Shown in pieces: positions 1 through 10,453 of a DNA stretch of 64,000 nucleotides (positions are counted from its first letter, which is position 1; every line of letters starts with the position of its first letter). Both the position numbers and the translations under genes were made by a program. Under the pieces are notes generated by a model. It had not been told where the DNA came from, did not search any database, and saw only the letters and a list, made by a program, of their open reading frames with translations. The stretch is from the NCBI GenBank assembly GCA_018873225.1, contig JAEILZ010000007.1:3658001-3722000 (forward strand). Direction: 5' to 3'. The DNA is from [Phialemoniopsis] sp. UDSM-2020. Lineage: Eukaryota; Ascomycota; Sordariomycetes; Thyridiales; Thyridiaceae.

Positions 1-323
1 CAAAAATATGCCTAGAGCTTCCTACGCCTCTCTAACGCTGCCTTGATGTGCCATGAACTTCACAATTCATGGTACTGTGACTTTCACGATACTTGTCCTA
101 CATGCTGCCGTTATCTTTCTTGTGACTTTTGGAAGTAACATATTCATCTCGTGTAAGTAATATGTCCTTGATGTTGTCACACTGCTGATTATAAAGAGAA
201 AGTATTGTCATGTAGAATTGGCCTCGTCCTCTGTTCATTCTATGCTGGCAGCAAGTCCCGCAAAGATACAAGCCTTCGCACCTTTCGTCAGTGCATTAGC
301 ATAACACCATCTATCGACTCATA
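1..323. other. 5' flank, no gene seen
   Basis: AT-leaning sequence with no convincing reading frame. It is presumably the promoter and 5' leader of the secreted-protein gene that starts right after it. Confidence 0.5.
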
Positions 324-1449
324 ATGCAGTCTTCTTTCCTTATTCTCGTCCTCCTCGGCCTTCTTGTGGGAGCAAAGCAGCTGGGCTCATTCGGTACAGT
401 AAATTTCAATTCATGATTGAGCAGACTCCGCTGATCTTGTTGCAGCTCTTGGAGACTCACCTGTCGCCCCAGGAAGCGACACACCGCTTCTCCATCGGGC
501 TGACGATGAATTTCCCACGGGTAGGCCGCCATGTGGACTGCACCTCTTCGTTTCGCAGCGATACACACCTCTGCCTTCCTTTCCATCGTCTCGAAAATGG
601 ACGGACGAGCTCGAAACTGCCAACCGCACTGCGGTGCCTCTGCTCACGAGGCGGCAAATGACTCTTCCAGCGAGCGACACGACTAAGGACATGGATGCCT
701 TCATGGTGAGCGAAGGTGCCAAGGTGGAGGATCGACTCTATGCCTGGAGGCCCGAGGAACTAAAGATCCCACGCGATGTCAACACAGCCCTTTTCACTCC
801 TATACGGGACACACGGTCACTTGTAGCCTTCGGACACGGTCTTGACTATATGGGCGGATGCACGGGACTCGTTATTGTCAGCCGTAGGGGGATCTATGGT
901 GCGCATTATTGGGAAAACATCGGCTTTAACCTCGATGCCAAAATCCACGGTGACTTGTACAGCAATCAGGAAGACGCATTCCAAAAGTCCATCCTTGATA
1001 CTCTAAGGAAAGGGGCGGAAGGACACACCGCGCTGACAACCATCGCGGGTGTGATTGGGAGCGATGATAGCATCAAGGCCTTTTTGATGATTCCCGACAG
1101 TGGTCCCTCCAAGGCAGGCCAGGTAGGCAAACCTGATCCATACCGCGATTATTGGGACAGGATGAAGGCGGAGATCGGCAAGATCATCCCAAAGCTTGCA
1201 GACGTCAAGGACAAAAAGCGCTGGCAGGAGGTGAAATACACACCCGTGCAAGACGAGGAAAGGAAGTTCCGGAGAGACAGAAACGGGAGACTAGTTTTGG
1301 ATGAGGACGGTGAGCCAATATGTACGTATGATCCCCTGGAGTCTACGAGACGAGGAAGATTACTTGTCAAGTTCGATCCCAACCATGATAAGAAGAAGAA
1401 GCTTGCGCTTTGGATTGAAGACAAACAGTATCATGATGACACCTGGTAG
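324..1449 (+). CDS. Secreted protein of unknown family
   Basis: Two exons (324-393, 446-1449) joined over a 52-nt GT..AG intron give 357 aa. The first exon encodes a clear signal peptide (MQSSFLILVLLGLLVGA) and the intron lies just after it, a common layout for secreted fungal proteins. The mature part has a hydrophobic core near residues 150-180 with the motif GCTGLVIVSRRGIYGAHYWE, followed by a charged, Lys/Asp-rich C-terminus ending in a tract of basic residues. I recall similar GCTGLxVVS...HxWE segments in uncharacterised proteins of plant-associated ascomycetes, but I know no catalytic function for them. There is no membrane segment beyond the signal peptide, and Cys residues are few, so it is not a typical small Cys-rich effector. 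The exon structure is well supported; the function is unknown. Confidence 0.75.
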
Positions 1450-1813
1450 TTGGGTAGATAGGTCATCCAGATACACTACATACGATACTAGCATATGAGA
1501 TGAATGCCGTTGGCCAGCGGCTCCATCCTACATGTTGTTAGCTCTCCATACATATGGTGCTGGTCAGTCTCTGCATTCGAAGTACGAGTACTTTGCCTAC
1601 CAACAGGTGAATGAATGTCGTTGGGCGGCGGGGTTGGCAGCCTGGCGCAACCAACCCCTCAGAAAATTGATTCTAATTTTAGAGCTGACCAACGACACAT
1701 AAACGACATGAAAACAAGGACCATTCTTGCCTTAATGCCCTCTCAAAAGATCTACTTCTTTTCATTGAACAGAGCCTCAGACCTTAAAAATATATAGTCA
1801 AATACAAATCGGC
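1450..1813. other. Intergenic, nothing recognised
   Basis: Spacer between two tandem plus-strand genes. It should hold the 3' end of the secreted-protein gene and the promoter of the 2EXR gene. A short TATATA lies only about 20 nt before the next ATG, too close to act as a TATA box for that start. Confidence 0.4.
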
Positions 1814-2731
1814 ATGGAGCAATTCGCCTTGTTTCGGAAATTACCTCTAGAACTACAGGATCTTATCTGGGAGAAATCGATACCCAACCCATCGCGAGTT
1901 GCGTATCACGCCCGGCTGGCCTGCCAGACGCGACACCAGAACGAAGACGGGACGCCCGGAGGGAACTCCAAAATCAGATATCATCTTCACTACAAAGAGC
2001 CGCCCTTGAACCTCGGCATAAGAAATTCATATTTCTCGGCGTTATCGGCCCTGCTGGTTACCTGCCGTCGGTCCTCCGCCATTGCCATTGCCTACTACAA
2101 TGCGAACCAGCCAGCAAAAACCCTCACTCTGCGAGGGCTCCATCACCCAATTGATGCTCTACACGACCTAGTGATCTTTGAAAATGGATGGCAGCCGGAG
2201 TGTCGAAAGCCCGGGTCGAGGTCGGTTCGATTCTACGAGCCCCAAAAGCTGTTACGCAACGTTGGTGTGCAGTGGCCTGGACCCCAGCCCAAGGAACTCG
2301 ATGGATGGACCCGTTTCTATCATTTCAATGCTCTGAACTCCTTTCTAAATATATGGACTTACGGAAAAGTTGCGATCTACGTCGTTGTAGACCCGGAACA
2401 GCTACATGCAGCAAGACGAGACTGGCTCCCAGAGGAGGATCGGAACTGGGATAATTCGTCAGGAGTGGAGGATACGACCCTGAAGACATTCTTGGAGGTG
2501 TATAGGCAAGACGCTGCACGGAGTGACGGGCCCATCTTTGTCTGTGGCAACCGCGCGTACTTCGAGGTAGACGCGGATGAGATGAGCCAGCTTGGAGGGC
2601 TCGAAGAAGTCGGCGAACTGTTGAGGGTGGCGCAGCTCATGTATGGCCCTCACGATGCGGACGAAGATGAATCCGAGGATTATGTACGTCCGAGATGTAT
2701 GGTCCTTTCATGGCGCGTGGTAGATGAATAA
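1814..2731 (+). CDS. 2EXR-domain (F-box-like) protein
   Basis: Single-exon gene of 305 aa. The N-terminus (residues 4-20, FALFRKLPLELQDLIWE) matches the start of the 2EXR family, a fungal-expanded relative of the F-box helix, where an F..F..LP.ELR..IW core is followed by a conserved region of about 100 residues. A later hydrophobic stretch with a typical family segment (LLVTCRRSSAIAIAYYN, about residue 80) supports this. The C-terminus is acidic (DADEDESED). 2EXR proteins are numerous in Pezizomycotina and their role is unproven; a protein-interaction or ubiquitin-adaptor role is only suggested by the F-box resemblance. Family assignment is fairly sure, function is not. Confidence 0.75.
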   Translation: MEQFALFRKLPLELQDLIWEKSIPNPSRVAYHARLACQTRHQNEDGTPGGNSKIRYHLHYKEPPLNLGIRNSYFSALSALLVTCRRSSAIAIAYYNANQPAKTLTLRGLHHPIDALHDLVIFENGWQPECRKPGSRSVRFYEPQKLLRNVGVQWPGPQPKELDGWTRFYHFNALNSFLNIWTYGKVAIYVVVDPEQLHAARRDWLPEEDRNWDNSSGVEDTTLKTFLEVYRQDAARSDGPIFVCGNRAYFEVDADEMSQLGGLEEVGELLRVAQLMYGPHDADEDESEDYVRPRCMVLSWRVVDE

Positions 2732-2893
2732 AGGCTTCGGTGTTTTCTCTAGTAAGCTGCTACACGTGTAGCCGGTTTTGGGAACCCACCCTGTGATGCC
2801 CCGCCCTCTCCATCAGGTGCTAGTTCTCACCCCATCTTCTTCGTCGTCGACTTGGGAGAAGCAAGAACTGGACGTCAATATCACGGCTAGAAG

Positions 2894-3993
2894 ATGACGA
2901 CGCCTGTGAGACCCGCGGCCAGCATTGGTGACGGCCCTGCACGTGCATGGCATGAGAAGGTGTCGCCAGGTGGCCCCTATCCTCCAGAAAAGGACCGCTA
3001 CCGTCTGTACATTGGTGGGTAGTCTGCTGACGTCACGCGGGGTGATTTTGGCTCACTGACCTCTAAACAGGCCTCTTCTGCCCCTTTGCGCACCGCGCGA
3101 ATCTCGTCCGACACCTGAAAGGGTTGACGGACATTATCCCGGTCACATCCGTCAAGCCGTACCCGAAAGGCGACGACTCTGGATGGCCTGGTTGGCAGTT
3201 CCCGGCCACCGAGTCCGAGTACCCCGGCGCCAGTCCGGACCCATTGTTCAACGCCAGCTACCTCCATGAGATCTACTTCAAGGATGACCCGGGATACAAG
3301 GGCCGGTACTCGGTCCCAGTGCTGTGGGATACAAAGACGAACAAGATCGTGAACAACGAGTCTGCCGAGCTCATGCGCGACCTGCAGACATCATTCAACT
3401 CCATCCTGCCGGAGGACAAGGCCAAGCTGGACCTCTACCCGGAGCGCCACCGCGCGGCAATCGACGAGATCTCGGCGTGGATGCAGCGCGACCTCAACTC
3501 GGGCGTGTACAAGGCCGGCTTCGCGCGCGACCAGGACACCTACGACAAGAACTTGCCGGCCGTCTTCGCGGCGCTCAACAAGCTCGAGAAGATCATCGCG
3601 TCCAACCGCGGGCCGTACATTCTAGGCCGCGACCTGACGGAGCTCGACGTGCGCGCCTACGCGACCATTGTGCGCTTCGACAGCATCTACGTCTACGCCT
3701 TCCGGTGCAACCTCGGCACCGTCCGGCACGACTACCCGCAGACCAACAACTGGCTCAAGAACCTGTACTGGAACGTGCCCGGGTTCCGCGAGACGACCGA
3801 TTTCACGCACATCAAGGACAATTACATCAAGTCGCACACGTACATGCACCCCTTCGCTATTGTGCCCATGGGTCCCTACGCGCCGGTGGAGGAGGGGTAC
3901 GAGCCGGACTTGAGCAAGCTGCGTGTCGGAGAGATCAAGATGCCCAAGGTTCTGGAGCTTGAGAAGCAGCTCGGTCCTGCGGCAAAGCTGTAA
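2894..3993 (+). CDS. Glutathionyl-hydroquinone reductase (xi-class GST, ECM4/GTO type)
   Basis: Two exons (2894-3014, 3071-3993) give 347 aa. The family reduces glutathionyl-hydroquinones and related adducts, releasing oxidised glutathione, in cytosol or peroxisome. The active-site motif CPFAHRA begins at Cys44, and the junction codon of the intron falls two residues before it. Xi-class enzymes usually show CPWAHR, so Phe replaces Trp after the Cys-Pro. Family landmarks follow: KGRYSVPVLWD, NNESAELMRDL with the glutathione-binding Glu-Ser, and the C-terminal helix segment RFDSIYVYAFRCN plus NWLKNLYW. Length is typical. It ends AKL, close to a PTS1 signal, so peroxisomal targeting is possible. 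Intron phase and motif restoration make the model secure. Confidence 0.93.
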
Positions 3994-4248
3994 ACGTAGT
4001 CAGTAGTATTCAAAAATCCACTGCTCTGTTTGGCTGGAAAATTTGTTACCGTACTCTTCATAATTCTGACTGGAGGCGACATGATCCATGGCGCTAAATT
4101 GACGCATTGAAAGGCCACCGAAGCGCGATTTCACGTGGGGAGATCGACAGGTCACCAGAACTCGCATCTGCATCCCGTCCAACAACAAAAGGTTCGAGTG
4201 CGAATAATCCTCTTTTCAGACATCGCCGAAACTGCCAAGCATCTCACC

Positions 4249-5164
4249 ATGAGCTCATTCAATCTAATGATCCGGAGATTGTCAGAGGAGGACGCGTCCG
4301 GGCCCAGGCACAAGTATTTCAAATTGCTCCGGGACTATCTTGAGCCCGGAAGCTTCGTGAACGCGGACGATGTCGCCAAAGCTATTGACGACTTGTGCCC
4401 GCTAAAGGTAGATGCGCATGGCATGACCAACAGCGAGGAATTTGTCTGGACATTTTGGGACGACGTAGCCCAAATCGCATGCCAAATACCGCATGATCAC
4501 GAATCCCAGAACAGGCTGGTCAAGGTCATACAGGCACTGCAAGAACTGGCCCCGGTCACAGTCAGCTTCTGGGTGAGTGTTGTCTCCCGCCGAATCGGCT
4601 CGACTCTGACAAACTCAGGGCAACGAATCACGCCTCTGGACCGATTTGCCTCTTGCAGGACCGGTATTCAGAGAGTCTTGGACAAGTAAGTCATTTCTCT
4701 GAAAGGATGCGGGCGAAGAGCTGACTCTCACACCTGTAGGCCCAAAGCAGGACGACAAGAATTCGCAGCAGCGATACGTGAACATGAATGCATTCTGCGC
4801 CCGCCTCTTCGGTTCCGGCGTCGTTACGTGGAAGCTCAATTTCGCAATTTGGGCATTGAGGGATGCTCTCGAGTCGAGTCAGCTGGAGCCGCGTAGCTGT
4901 TATTTATGTGCTGCCCTGTGCTGGATTGAGCACGCCGGTCAAGTTGTGTACGATTGGACACGCAAGGGCGAGAGTGACGACCAATTTGTCCAGATCACCG
5001 CCCCTGGGGACTTGTATAATGGCTCCGGAGGGTTGCCCGCGGCGAGATGGAAATTCTGGAAGTCCCGCTTCGAAGATCTCGCGGGCCAGCCAGGGTTAGA
5101 CGGCTTGGAGGGTCGAGCACGAGCTGCCGCCGAAAAGATGGCTTCGATTAAAAGCCCAGAATAG
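4249..5164 (+). CDS. DUF3632-family protein
   Basis: Three exons (4249-4572, 4619-4685, 4740-5164) with short introns of 46 and 54 nt give 271 aa. The small middle exon encodes WTDLPLAGPVFRESW, the signature block of the DUF3632 family (W.DLP..GPV.RE.W), and the third exon opens with NMNAFCARLFGSGV, the next conserved block. Without both splices these blocks are broken, which supports the model. No membrane segment or signal peptide is visible, so the product is probably soluble and intracellular. No biochemical role is known for the family, which is widespread in Pezizomycotina and often sits near HET genes; here a HET gene is the next one downstream, on the opposite strand. Confidence 0.82.
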
Positions 5165-5579
5165 GTTATCTGCACTGATGCATTGGGTGCGAAGGAACAC
5201 GTTTGCGATTTTGAGCCTCGACCAGCTACCCGCCCCATCATGTTCACGGCAGTGTTGCATATGAGTCTAGTCTCAATGACAAGTTAATTACTCCTGCTTT
5301 TGTCGGTATAGACCTGTAGGAATGAGTTCAGAGCGATTGGTAGTCTGCAAGGTGGTGTTTTGTTGATAGTGGGTAAGAAACTTTGACTAGTAATGTAGTC
5401 AACTCGTCGGGGTGGCTCCCGAAAGGTAATTAAAAGGAATTAGACCTGATCCACTGTGAGGGTGACTGATCATGACTAACATACAATAAGAAAACAAACG
5501 GAAGGGGCTCATGGTGTATGGAAACAGCGTCCCTGAGTTTTCTATAGAGTTCTGATATGCTCCATACCCCAAGGTAAAA
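5165..5579. other. Convergent 3' spacer
   Basis: Lies between the 3' ends of the DUF3632 gene and the HET-domain gene. AT-rich, with no coding signal on either strand. Confidence 0.45.
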
Positions 5580-7511
5580 TCAGATGGTATGCAGCGCCCG
5601 CGGCCAAGGAAACACCACCTTGGATGTTGCACAATCTTCAAAGAAGCACATGCCTGGCAGCCACCGACGCACTCGGAGGTGCGGCACACTCCCCCATGCT
5701 GGTTCCATGTCCACCTCTAAGGACACATGATGATCCAAATCGTTGGGATCGAATGACTCTGAGCCGGGATCTGCAGGCCATATGGACGTGAAAGCGAAAG
5801 CTGAAGGTTGCTCTGACGAGTTGCTCCTTTGTTCTGAGTAGAAGAATACTGCCCTATACCCCTCCGCCACTTGCCTTGAACCGTGCCGCCAAATGCTGCC
5901 TAATCTCAACTTTCGACCTTCCAAGATCGCTGTCGCTATTCCGGAGGCCATTCTGTAGAGATGTTCATCACGAAGAGACCGAGAATCTTCGGCATATCGA
6001 TAGGAGTCCTCATCAAGGTATTCACGGAGTTTATGGATCAGGATGTCGTGACTTGCTGGGTAACAGTCGTCCAAGTATTCAATGAGATGTGCTATGAGCT
6101 TCCGGTCCGTCAGACCCAGGCGGCCTCTAGGTTTCTTTATCCACGGCAACTGCTGTGGAAATCTTGCGGTATCGATGATCGGTCCTAGCTTCCAAAGGTG
6201 TCCCATGGTTTCCATACCAACGTAGGTCAATTTAACGTCAGTCAGCCGACAGCCCTTGTTATATGTCAGTTGACGTAGATCATCCTCTGGTGGCTCGAAT
6301 TCTTGGAACATAAATTTGTCGAGGAACTCCGACGCCGTCAGACTGCCTGCAGGCCCCATGCGTCTGCTATTATCCAGGAGCTCGCCGTTAACCAGACACA
6401 TTGCTAGTACTGATAGACTAGAGCTTCGAGACTGATGTCGGAGGTTCTCATCCCTCAAACGTAATGGGTACTGACAGCAATTGGCCACGATAGCAAGCCG
6501 GTCCAATGGCTTTAGCAGACTGCGAGCCTCAATATCTGCCACTAACTGTGGTGTCATGGATCTCCAACTCGGAATTGTGAGCGTGTATTTTCCAGCTGCG
6601 AAGAGTACGCCATTGACCAGCTCAGAATCCGGGTCAGGCAAACCGAATGCTTGGAGTGCTTGACAGAGGCGGGTGGCCTGCTCGGAGAATTGCACAGAAC
6701 TGATACATAGTTCGCCCGGTATCTCGCCGAAAATCTCCTTGTAAAATCTCTTCTGCCCTTCCAGTTCCACATCGTGATGGATTAGTAGTTTCATACGTTG
6801 CCCGCCACGGTAATTCTCCTGGAACGTCCATGCACGACACCACCACGTGTCCTTCGTGATTTCGCTGAGAAGCGAGAGTGCCTGCTCCGCCATGTGCAGA
6901 CCTGCCGCGTTACCAACTTGAAGCACTTCATCGACGAGCCTTCCCAATAAGACCTGGGCGAGAACATAAAGCTCGTATGTATCCTCAATAGGACGGCCGA
7001 GTAAAGCCACTGGGTGTTTGCTGTACTTATAGACAAGATCCATGACTTGTATGGCTTCACGCTTCTCGATGCAGGGGGAGTGCTTGCAGATATTGGCGCA
7101 TGTATCCTGGCGAATGCAGTGCCTATCGATCCAAAGAACGCGTAGGTTGAAGTGGTTCATATAGCACATAACGCGGTCGAAAACGCATGATCGAACTGGC
7201 GAGGCATCAAAGGCTCCACCCTTCCAATTTTGCACTCTATATTGCCCTGATTCTGGCCTTTCATATGGCGAAGGCGACCAAGTATAAGATAGCGCAACAT
7301 ACTGGTGTTGTGCAGGTGCATTGATGCATTTGCGACGAAATTCCGCGCCGTTACCGCGATAGAGACAGGGCAAGCGTTCGATGAGATAGTGTGCTTTGTC
7401 GTGTTGGATCTGATTTCGCTCTGCGGCTATGTTAACGAGCTGCGATATGATAGACTGGCGATGCTGCTGGCTGAGCTGGCCCAGCGACCGGCCCTTGTCG
7501 TCGTCGCCCAT
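5580..7511 (-). CDS. HET-domain protein (heterokaryon-incompatibility type)
   Basis: Intronless gene, 643 aa. The HET domain (PF06985) is recognised by three ordered blocks: YVALSYTWS at residues 71-79, LWIDRHCIRQD at 126-136 and WWCRAWTFQE at 223-232. HET domains are TIR-related effector domains that trigger cell death during vegetative incompatibility in some fungi, but most paralogues are uncharacterised. In block two, LWID.HCIRQD has His where most paralogues have Ala (DALCIRQD). The stretch between blocks two and one carries extra Cys residues (CANICKHSPC). The C-terminal 350 residues show no recognised partner domain such as NACHT or ankyrin repeats. The ATG at the 5' end is the first in frame and gives a natural acidic N-terminus. 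Confidence 0.88.
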   Translation of the reverse strand: MGDDDKGRSLGQLSQQHRQSIISQLVNIAAERNQIQHDKAHYLIERLPCLYRGNGAEFRRKCINAPAQHQYVALSYTWSPSPYERPESGQYRVQNWKGGAFDASPVRSCVFDRVMCYMNHFNLRVLWIDRHCIRQDTCANICKHSPCIEKREAIQVMDLVYKYSKHPVALLGRPIEDTYELYVLAQVLLGRLVDEVLQVGNAAGLHMAEQALSLLSEITKDTWWCRAWTFQENYRGGQRMKLLIHHDVELEGQKRFYKEIFGEIPGELCISSVQFSEQATRLCQALQAFGLPDPDSELVNGVLFAAGKYTLTIPSWRSMTPQLVADIEARSLLKPLDRLAIVANCCQYPLRLRDENLRHQSRSSSLSVLAMCLVNGELLDNSRRMGPAGSLTASEFLDKFMFQEFEPPEDDLRQLTYNKGCRLTDVKLTYVGMETMGHLWKLGPIIDTARFPQQLPWIKKPRGRLGLTDRKLIAHLIEYLDDCYPASHDILIHKLREYLDEDSYRYAEDSRSLRDEHLYRMASGIATAILEGRKLRLGSIWRHGSRQVAEGYRAVFFYSEQRSNSSEQPSAFAFTSIWPADPGSESFDPNDLDHHVSLEVDMEPAWGSVPHLRVRRWLPGMCFFEDCATSKVVFPWPRALHTI

Positions 7512-8772
7512 CTTTGTAGCTGGCGTGGGGTGACCATCGCAACAAAATCATTGAGGGGAAATTCGGGTGCCTACGTGGTAGAACTTTTGAGAAGGTAGTT
7601 GTCGTCCACAGGGCCAGTCAGTGGCCAGTGTCGTTGGTTGCATCGGCCACAGTGTTTTCCAGTCAGCGAGGGCAGAGCGCCGATGCGCTCCAGGGCTGTC
7701 CTGCGTCAAGACATGGAAGATGGTGTAGTGCCCCAGCATTATATTGGTGGTTTTCTGAGGTACTTAGTAATGGGCACCGAAATTCCGGTCTAATATGCTC
7801 ACGTCAGTGCACCCAATGTACTACCTTGCTAATCGTGCGACCTAAATGCACTTGATGCCACAGAGGTCGCATGCCCAGGACCGACAGTTCTTGTGAGTAG
7901 TAGCACTTGAGATATCCGTTTGCTGGGCGCGACAGCCTCGGCTTGAGCGTTGATTGGGTCCAAAACGTCGCGATCAATATTTGGAATGCACCGTGGAACG
8001 TAATGGACTCGTGCGCAGTGTGAGATTGGCAAAACTCTCCGTTCAGGATTGTTATCACCGAGATGAGCGTCGCAAGAATTTGGTCAAACACAATCACGGC
8101 AGCAAATTAATGATGCTTTTCGTGATGATTACGACAATGGTTATTGATGAGCGCCTTTTGACCTCCGTTGCATCTCGATATTAGAAAGTTGAACCCTTTC
8201 CAAACACTCAACATAGCACAATCAACAGAGAAGTGCGGTTTTATGATTATGATTAGCTCTATATTCATAACAATGATACTGCACGAGAAAGTCAAACACA
8301 AATATGGTGAAGCCCCCAACTATGGACTGCATTCCTAATCTTGCCCATAATTAAGCACAAAAGGTGGGCGTGTGTGTGACAGGACTCAGAACATAACGAT
8401 GTTATTCTGTATCAAATCCAGTGACGTAGACGTGCCACTACGGATCATGCATTTGTTCTTCGCTAGTAGATTGCTAGTGTTTAAGCTTCAGTATCGCCAA
8501 GGACCGCTCGAACCACTCAACACATTGAATGACAAGCACGTGTCTCGTCTACAAGAGGGAAACAACCAAGTATGCAATTTGACACCCCCACACGTTTGCT
8601 GCTTGACATTGCTGATCGGCTTGCCGGAACGGCCAACGTGTCGGAACTCTCGAGCGTTTTAAAACAGGATGGAATTCGGTCATCTACCTCAAGTGCTGAA
8701 GACCAACTCTGCATACCCCTGTTTGGACTCCCTGCGGACACTTACAGCAGATACTGAGCGGATTGATGCATC
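7512..8772. other. Gene-free interval
   Basis: About 1.26 kb between divergently oriented genes. It contains only short frames of mixed codon use. One plus-strand frame at 8572-8757 (61 codons, with RLLLDIADRLAG) has protein-like composition but no start context, partner exon or recognisable family. It could be a relic of a longer gene. Confidence 0.35.
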
Positions 8773-10242
8773 ATGGTGTCCTTCAAAGTTGCTCTTCTCA
8801 CCTGGGCGGCTGGTGCTGCCGCGGCTGTTAGATGCCCTGTCAAGATGAAACTTACAGGCCACATCGATGCGGACAAGGTCATGACTTTTGTCTACGAGCC
8901 GATCGAGGTGCCTCCAGGCGTATCTTCAATCTCTGTCGCATACTCCTACAACCTGAAAGGCAAAGGAAACGCACTTGACATCGGCATATTCGACCAGCGT
9001 GGGACCGATATGGCTAACCTCAATGGGACCTTTGGCTCCCGTGGCTGGTCCGGAGGTTTCCGTGAGAACTTCACCATTGCGAATGGCTGGGCCACCCCAG
9101 CCTATAATCCAGGACCCATAGCGTCAGGTACATGGTACATAGTCTGGGGCCCGTACAGCTCTGTGCCTGAAGGAATCGACTGGAACCTGGGCATCGAGTT
9201 GTCATTCCGCCAGACATCGGAATGGTTCGCACCTGCCTATGCCCCCTCTTCCCTAGAGCCGGTCCCGGTCTGGTCCCTCAGCGAGGAGAAGCAGCTCGAC
9301 GAGTCACGCTGGCTACGTGGCGACTTCCACCTGCACACTGTGCATTCAGACGGGCGTTACCTGCCGGAGGAGCAGGTCGCCAACGCTGTAGCCCGGAAGC
9401 TTGACTTCATCTTCTTCACCGAGCACAACACGTATTCTGGCAACGATGTCTACGGCCTGTACACCCCTTCGGCTGAGACCACTCTGCTCATTGGGCGCGG
9501 TATTGAGGTGACTACGCGCCACGGCCACTGGAACGCTCTGGGTGTCGAGCGAGGTCAGAACATCGAGTGGCGCTACCACCCTGAGGACGGAGAAGCCGGC
9601 TATGCAGCAGCTGCGGCCCAAGTGCATCGCGCAGGAGGCCTTGTGTCGGTGAGCCATCCGTTTGCCGAGTGCGGCCGCTGCGACTGGGGGTTCGACTGGG
9701 ACCATAACGATGCGATCGAGGTGTGGAACGGGCCGTGGGATGCTACGGACGAGAGCGCCGTGCAGAAATGGCAAGAGTTCCTCGTCCAGGGCCGGCGATA
9801 CGTGGCCATCGGAGGCAGTGATGCTCACAGAAGTCCCGACGTTACGGGCTTGCCGACAACGGTGGTCCGAAGCGAGGGTTTGTCACAGGCAGCTATTATC
9901 AACGGAGTCCGCAGAGGATACGCGTACCTCGTGAAAGAGCCAGGGATGTCCATGTCGCTTACCCTTGAGGGGGAGCGTGGAGAAATCTTTCACATTGGAC
10001 AAAAAGTCAAGTCAGAGGTGCCGAAAGATACGGAGTGCAAGCTTGCGGTCACTGGATTCGGTTCGAACGGCACCACCGTAGCGTGGGTGTCGGAGCAGGG
10101 CTACTTTTCAAACGTCACGTTGAACGGAGACGAGACGCTGGGCGTGTCCGTTGACCAAGTCAGGGGTTTTCTCCGTGCTGAAGTCAGGGACGTGGAGGGA
10201 AATGTTCTGGGTTTGACGAACCCTCTCTACTTCACGGGCTGA
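8773..10242 (+). CDS. Secreted PHP-domain metallohydrolase (CehA/McbA-like)
   Basis: Intronless, 489 aa, with a signal peptide (MVSFKVALLTWAAGAAAA). Residues 20-160 form a beta-rich Gly/Asn segment. A PHP metal-binding domain follows: GDFHLHTVHSDG (His186, His188), FFTEHNT (215-220), SHPFAECG (His295) and GGSDAH (348-352), the ordered His/Asp ligands of a polynuclear metal site. The closest described group is the CehA/McbA metallohydrolases, bacterial enzymes acting on carbaryl and related esters, plus phosphoesterases. The substrate here is unknown. Several N-glycosylation sequons (NGT, NFT, NVT) fit secretion. Export of a PHP enzyme is unusual, since most act inside the cell on DNA, histidinol phosphate or nucleotides. 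Confidence 0.87.
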   Translation: MVSFKVALLTWAAGAAAAVRCPVKMKLTGHIDADKVMTFVYEPIEVPPGVSSISVAYSYNLKGKGNALDIGIFDQRGTDMANLNGTFGSRGWSGGFRENFTIANGWATPAYNPGPIASGTWYIVWGPYSSVPEGIDWNLGIELSFRQTSEWFAPAYAPSSLEPVPVWSLSEEKQLDESRWLRGDFHLHTVHSDGRYLPEEQVANAVARKLDFIFFTEHNTYSGNDVYGLYTPSAETTLLIGRGIEVTTRHGHWNALGVERGQNIEWRYHPEDGEAGYAAAAAQVHRAGGLVSVSHPFAECGRCDWGFDWDHNDAIEVWNGPWDATDESAVQKWQEFLVQGRRYVAIGGSDAHRSPDVTGLPTTVVRSEGLSQAAIINGVRRGYAYLVKEPGMSMSLTLEGERGEIFHIGQKVKSEVPKDTECKLAVTGFGSNGTTVAWVSEQGYFSNVTLNGDETLGVSVDQVRGFLRAEVRDVEGNVLGLTNPLYFTG

Positions 10243-10453
10243 TTAACAAGTACTTGTGAAGACAGTAGAATTACTCCATAGCTAGACACTTAGTACGATG
10301 TCGCGAGTAGACTATGTAAGGAACTGCTGATCTTCGTTCCCGACTTCTAATACCGTTTTCGGACATCCTGAAAGAATGGCACAACGAGTCCCATGTCCTT
10401 GTTTTAGTCCGTCCAGGGCCCGAAGACGTTTAATTCGATTAGGCCGAATCACC

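Noticed and set aside
8572..8757. 61-codon frame upstream of the PHP gene
   Set aside because: Protein-like composition, but too short, with no family and no supporting exon. Left as a possible relic.
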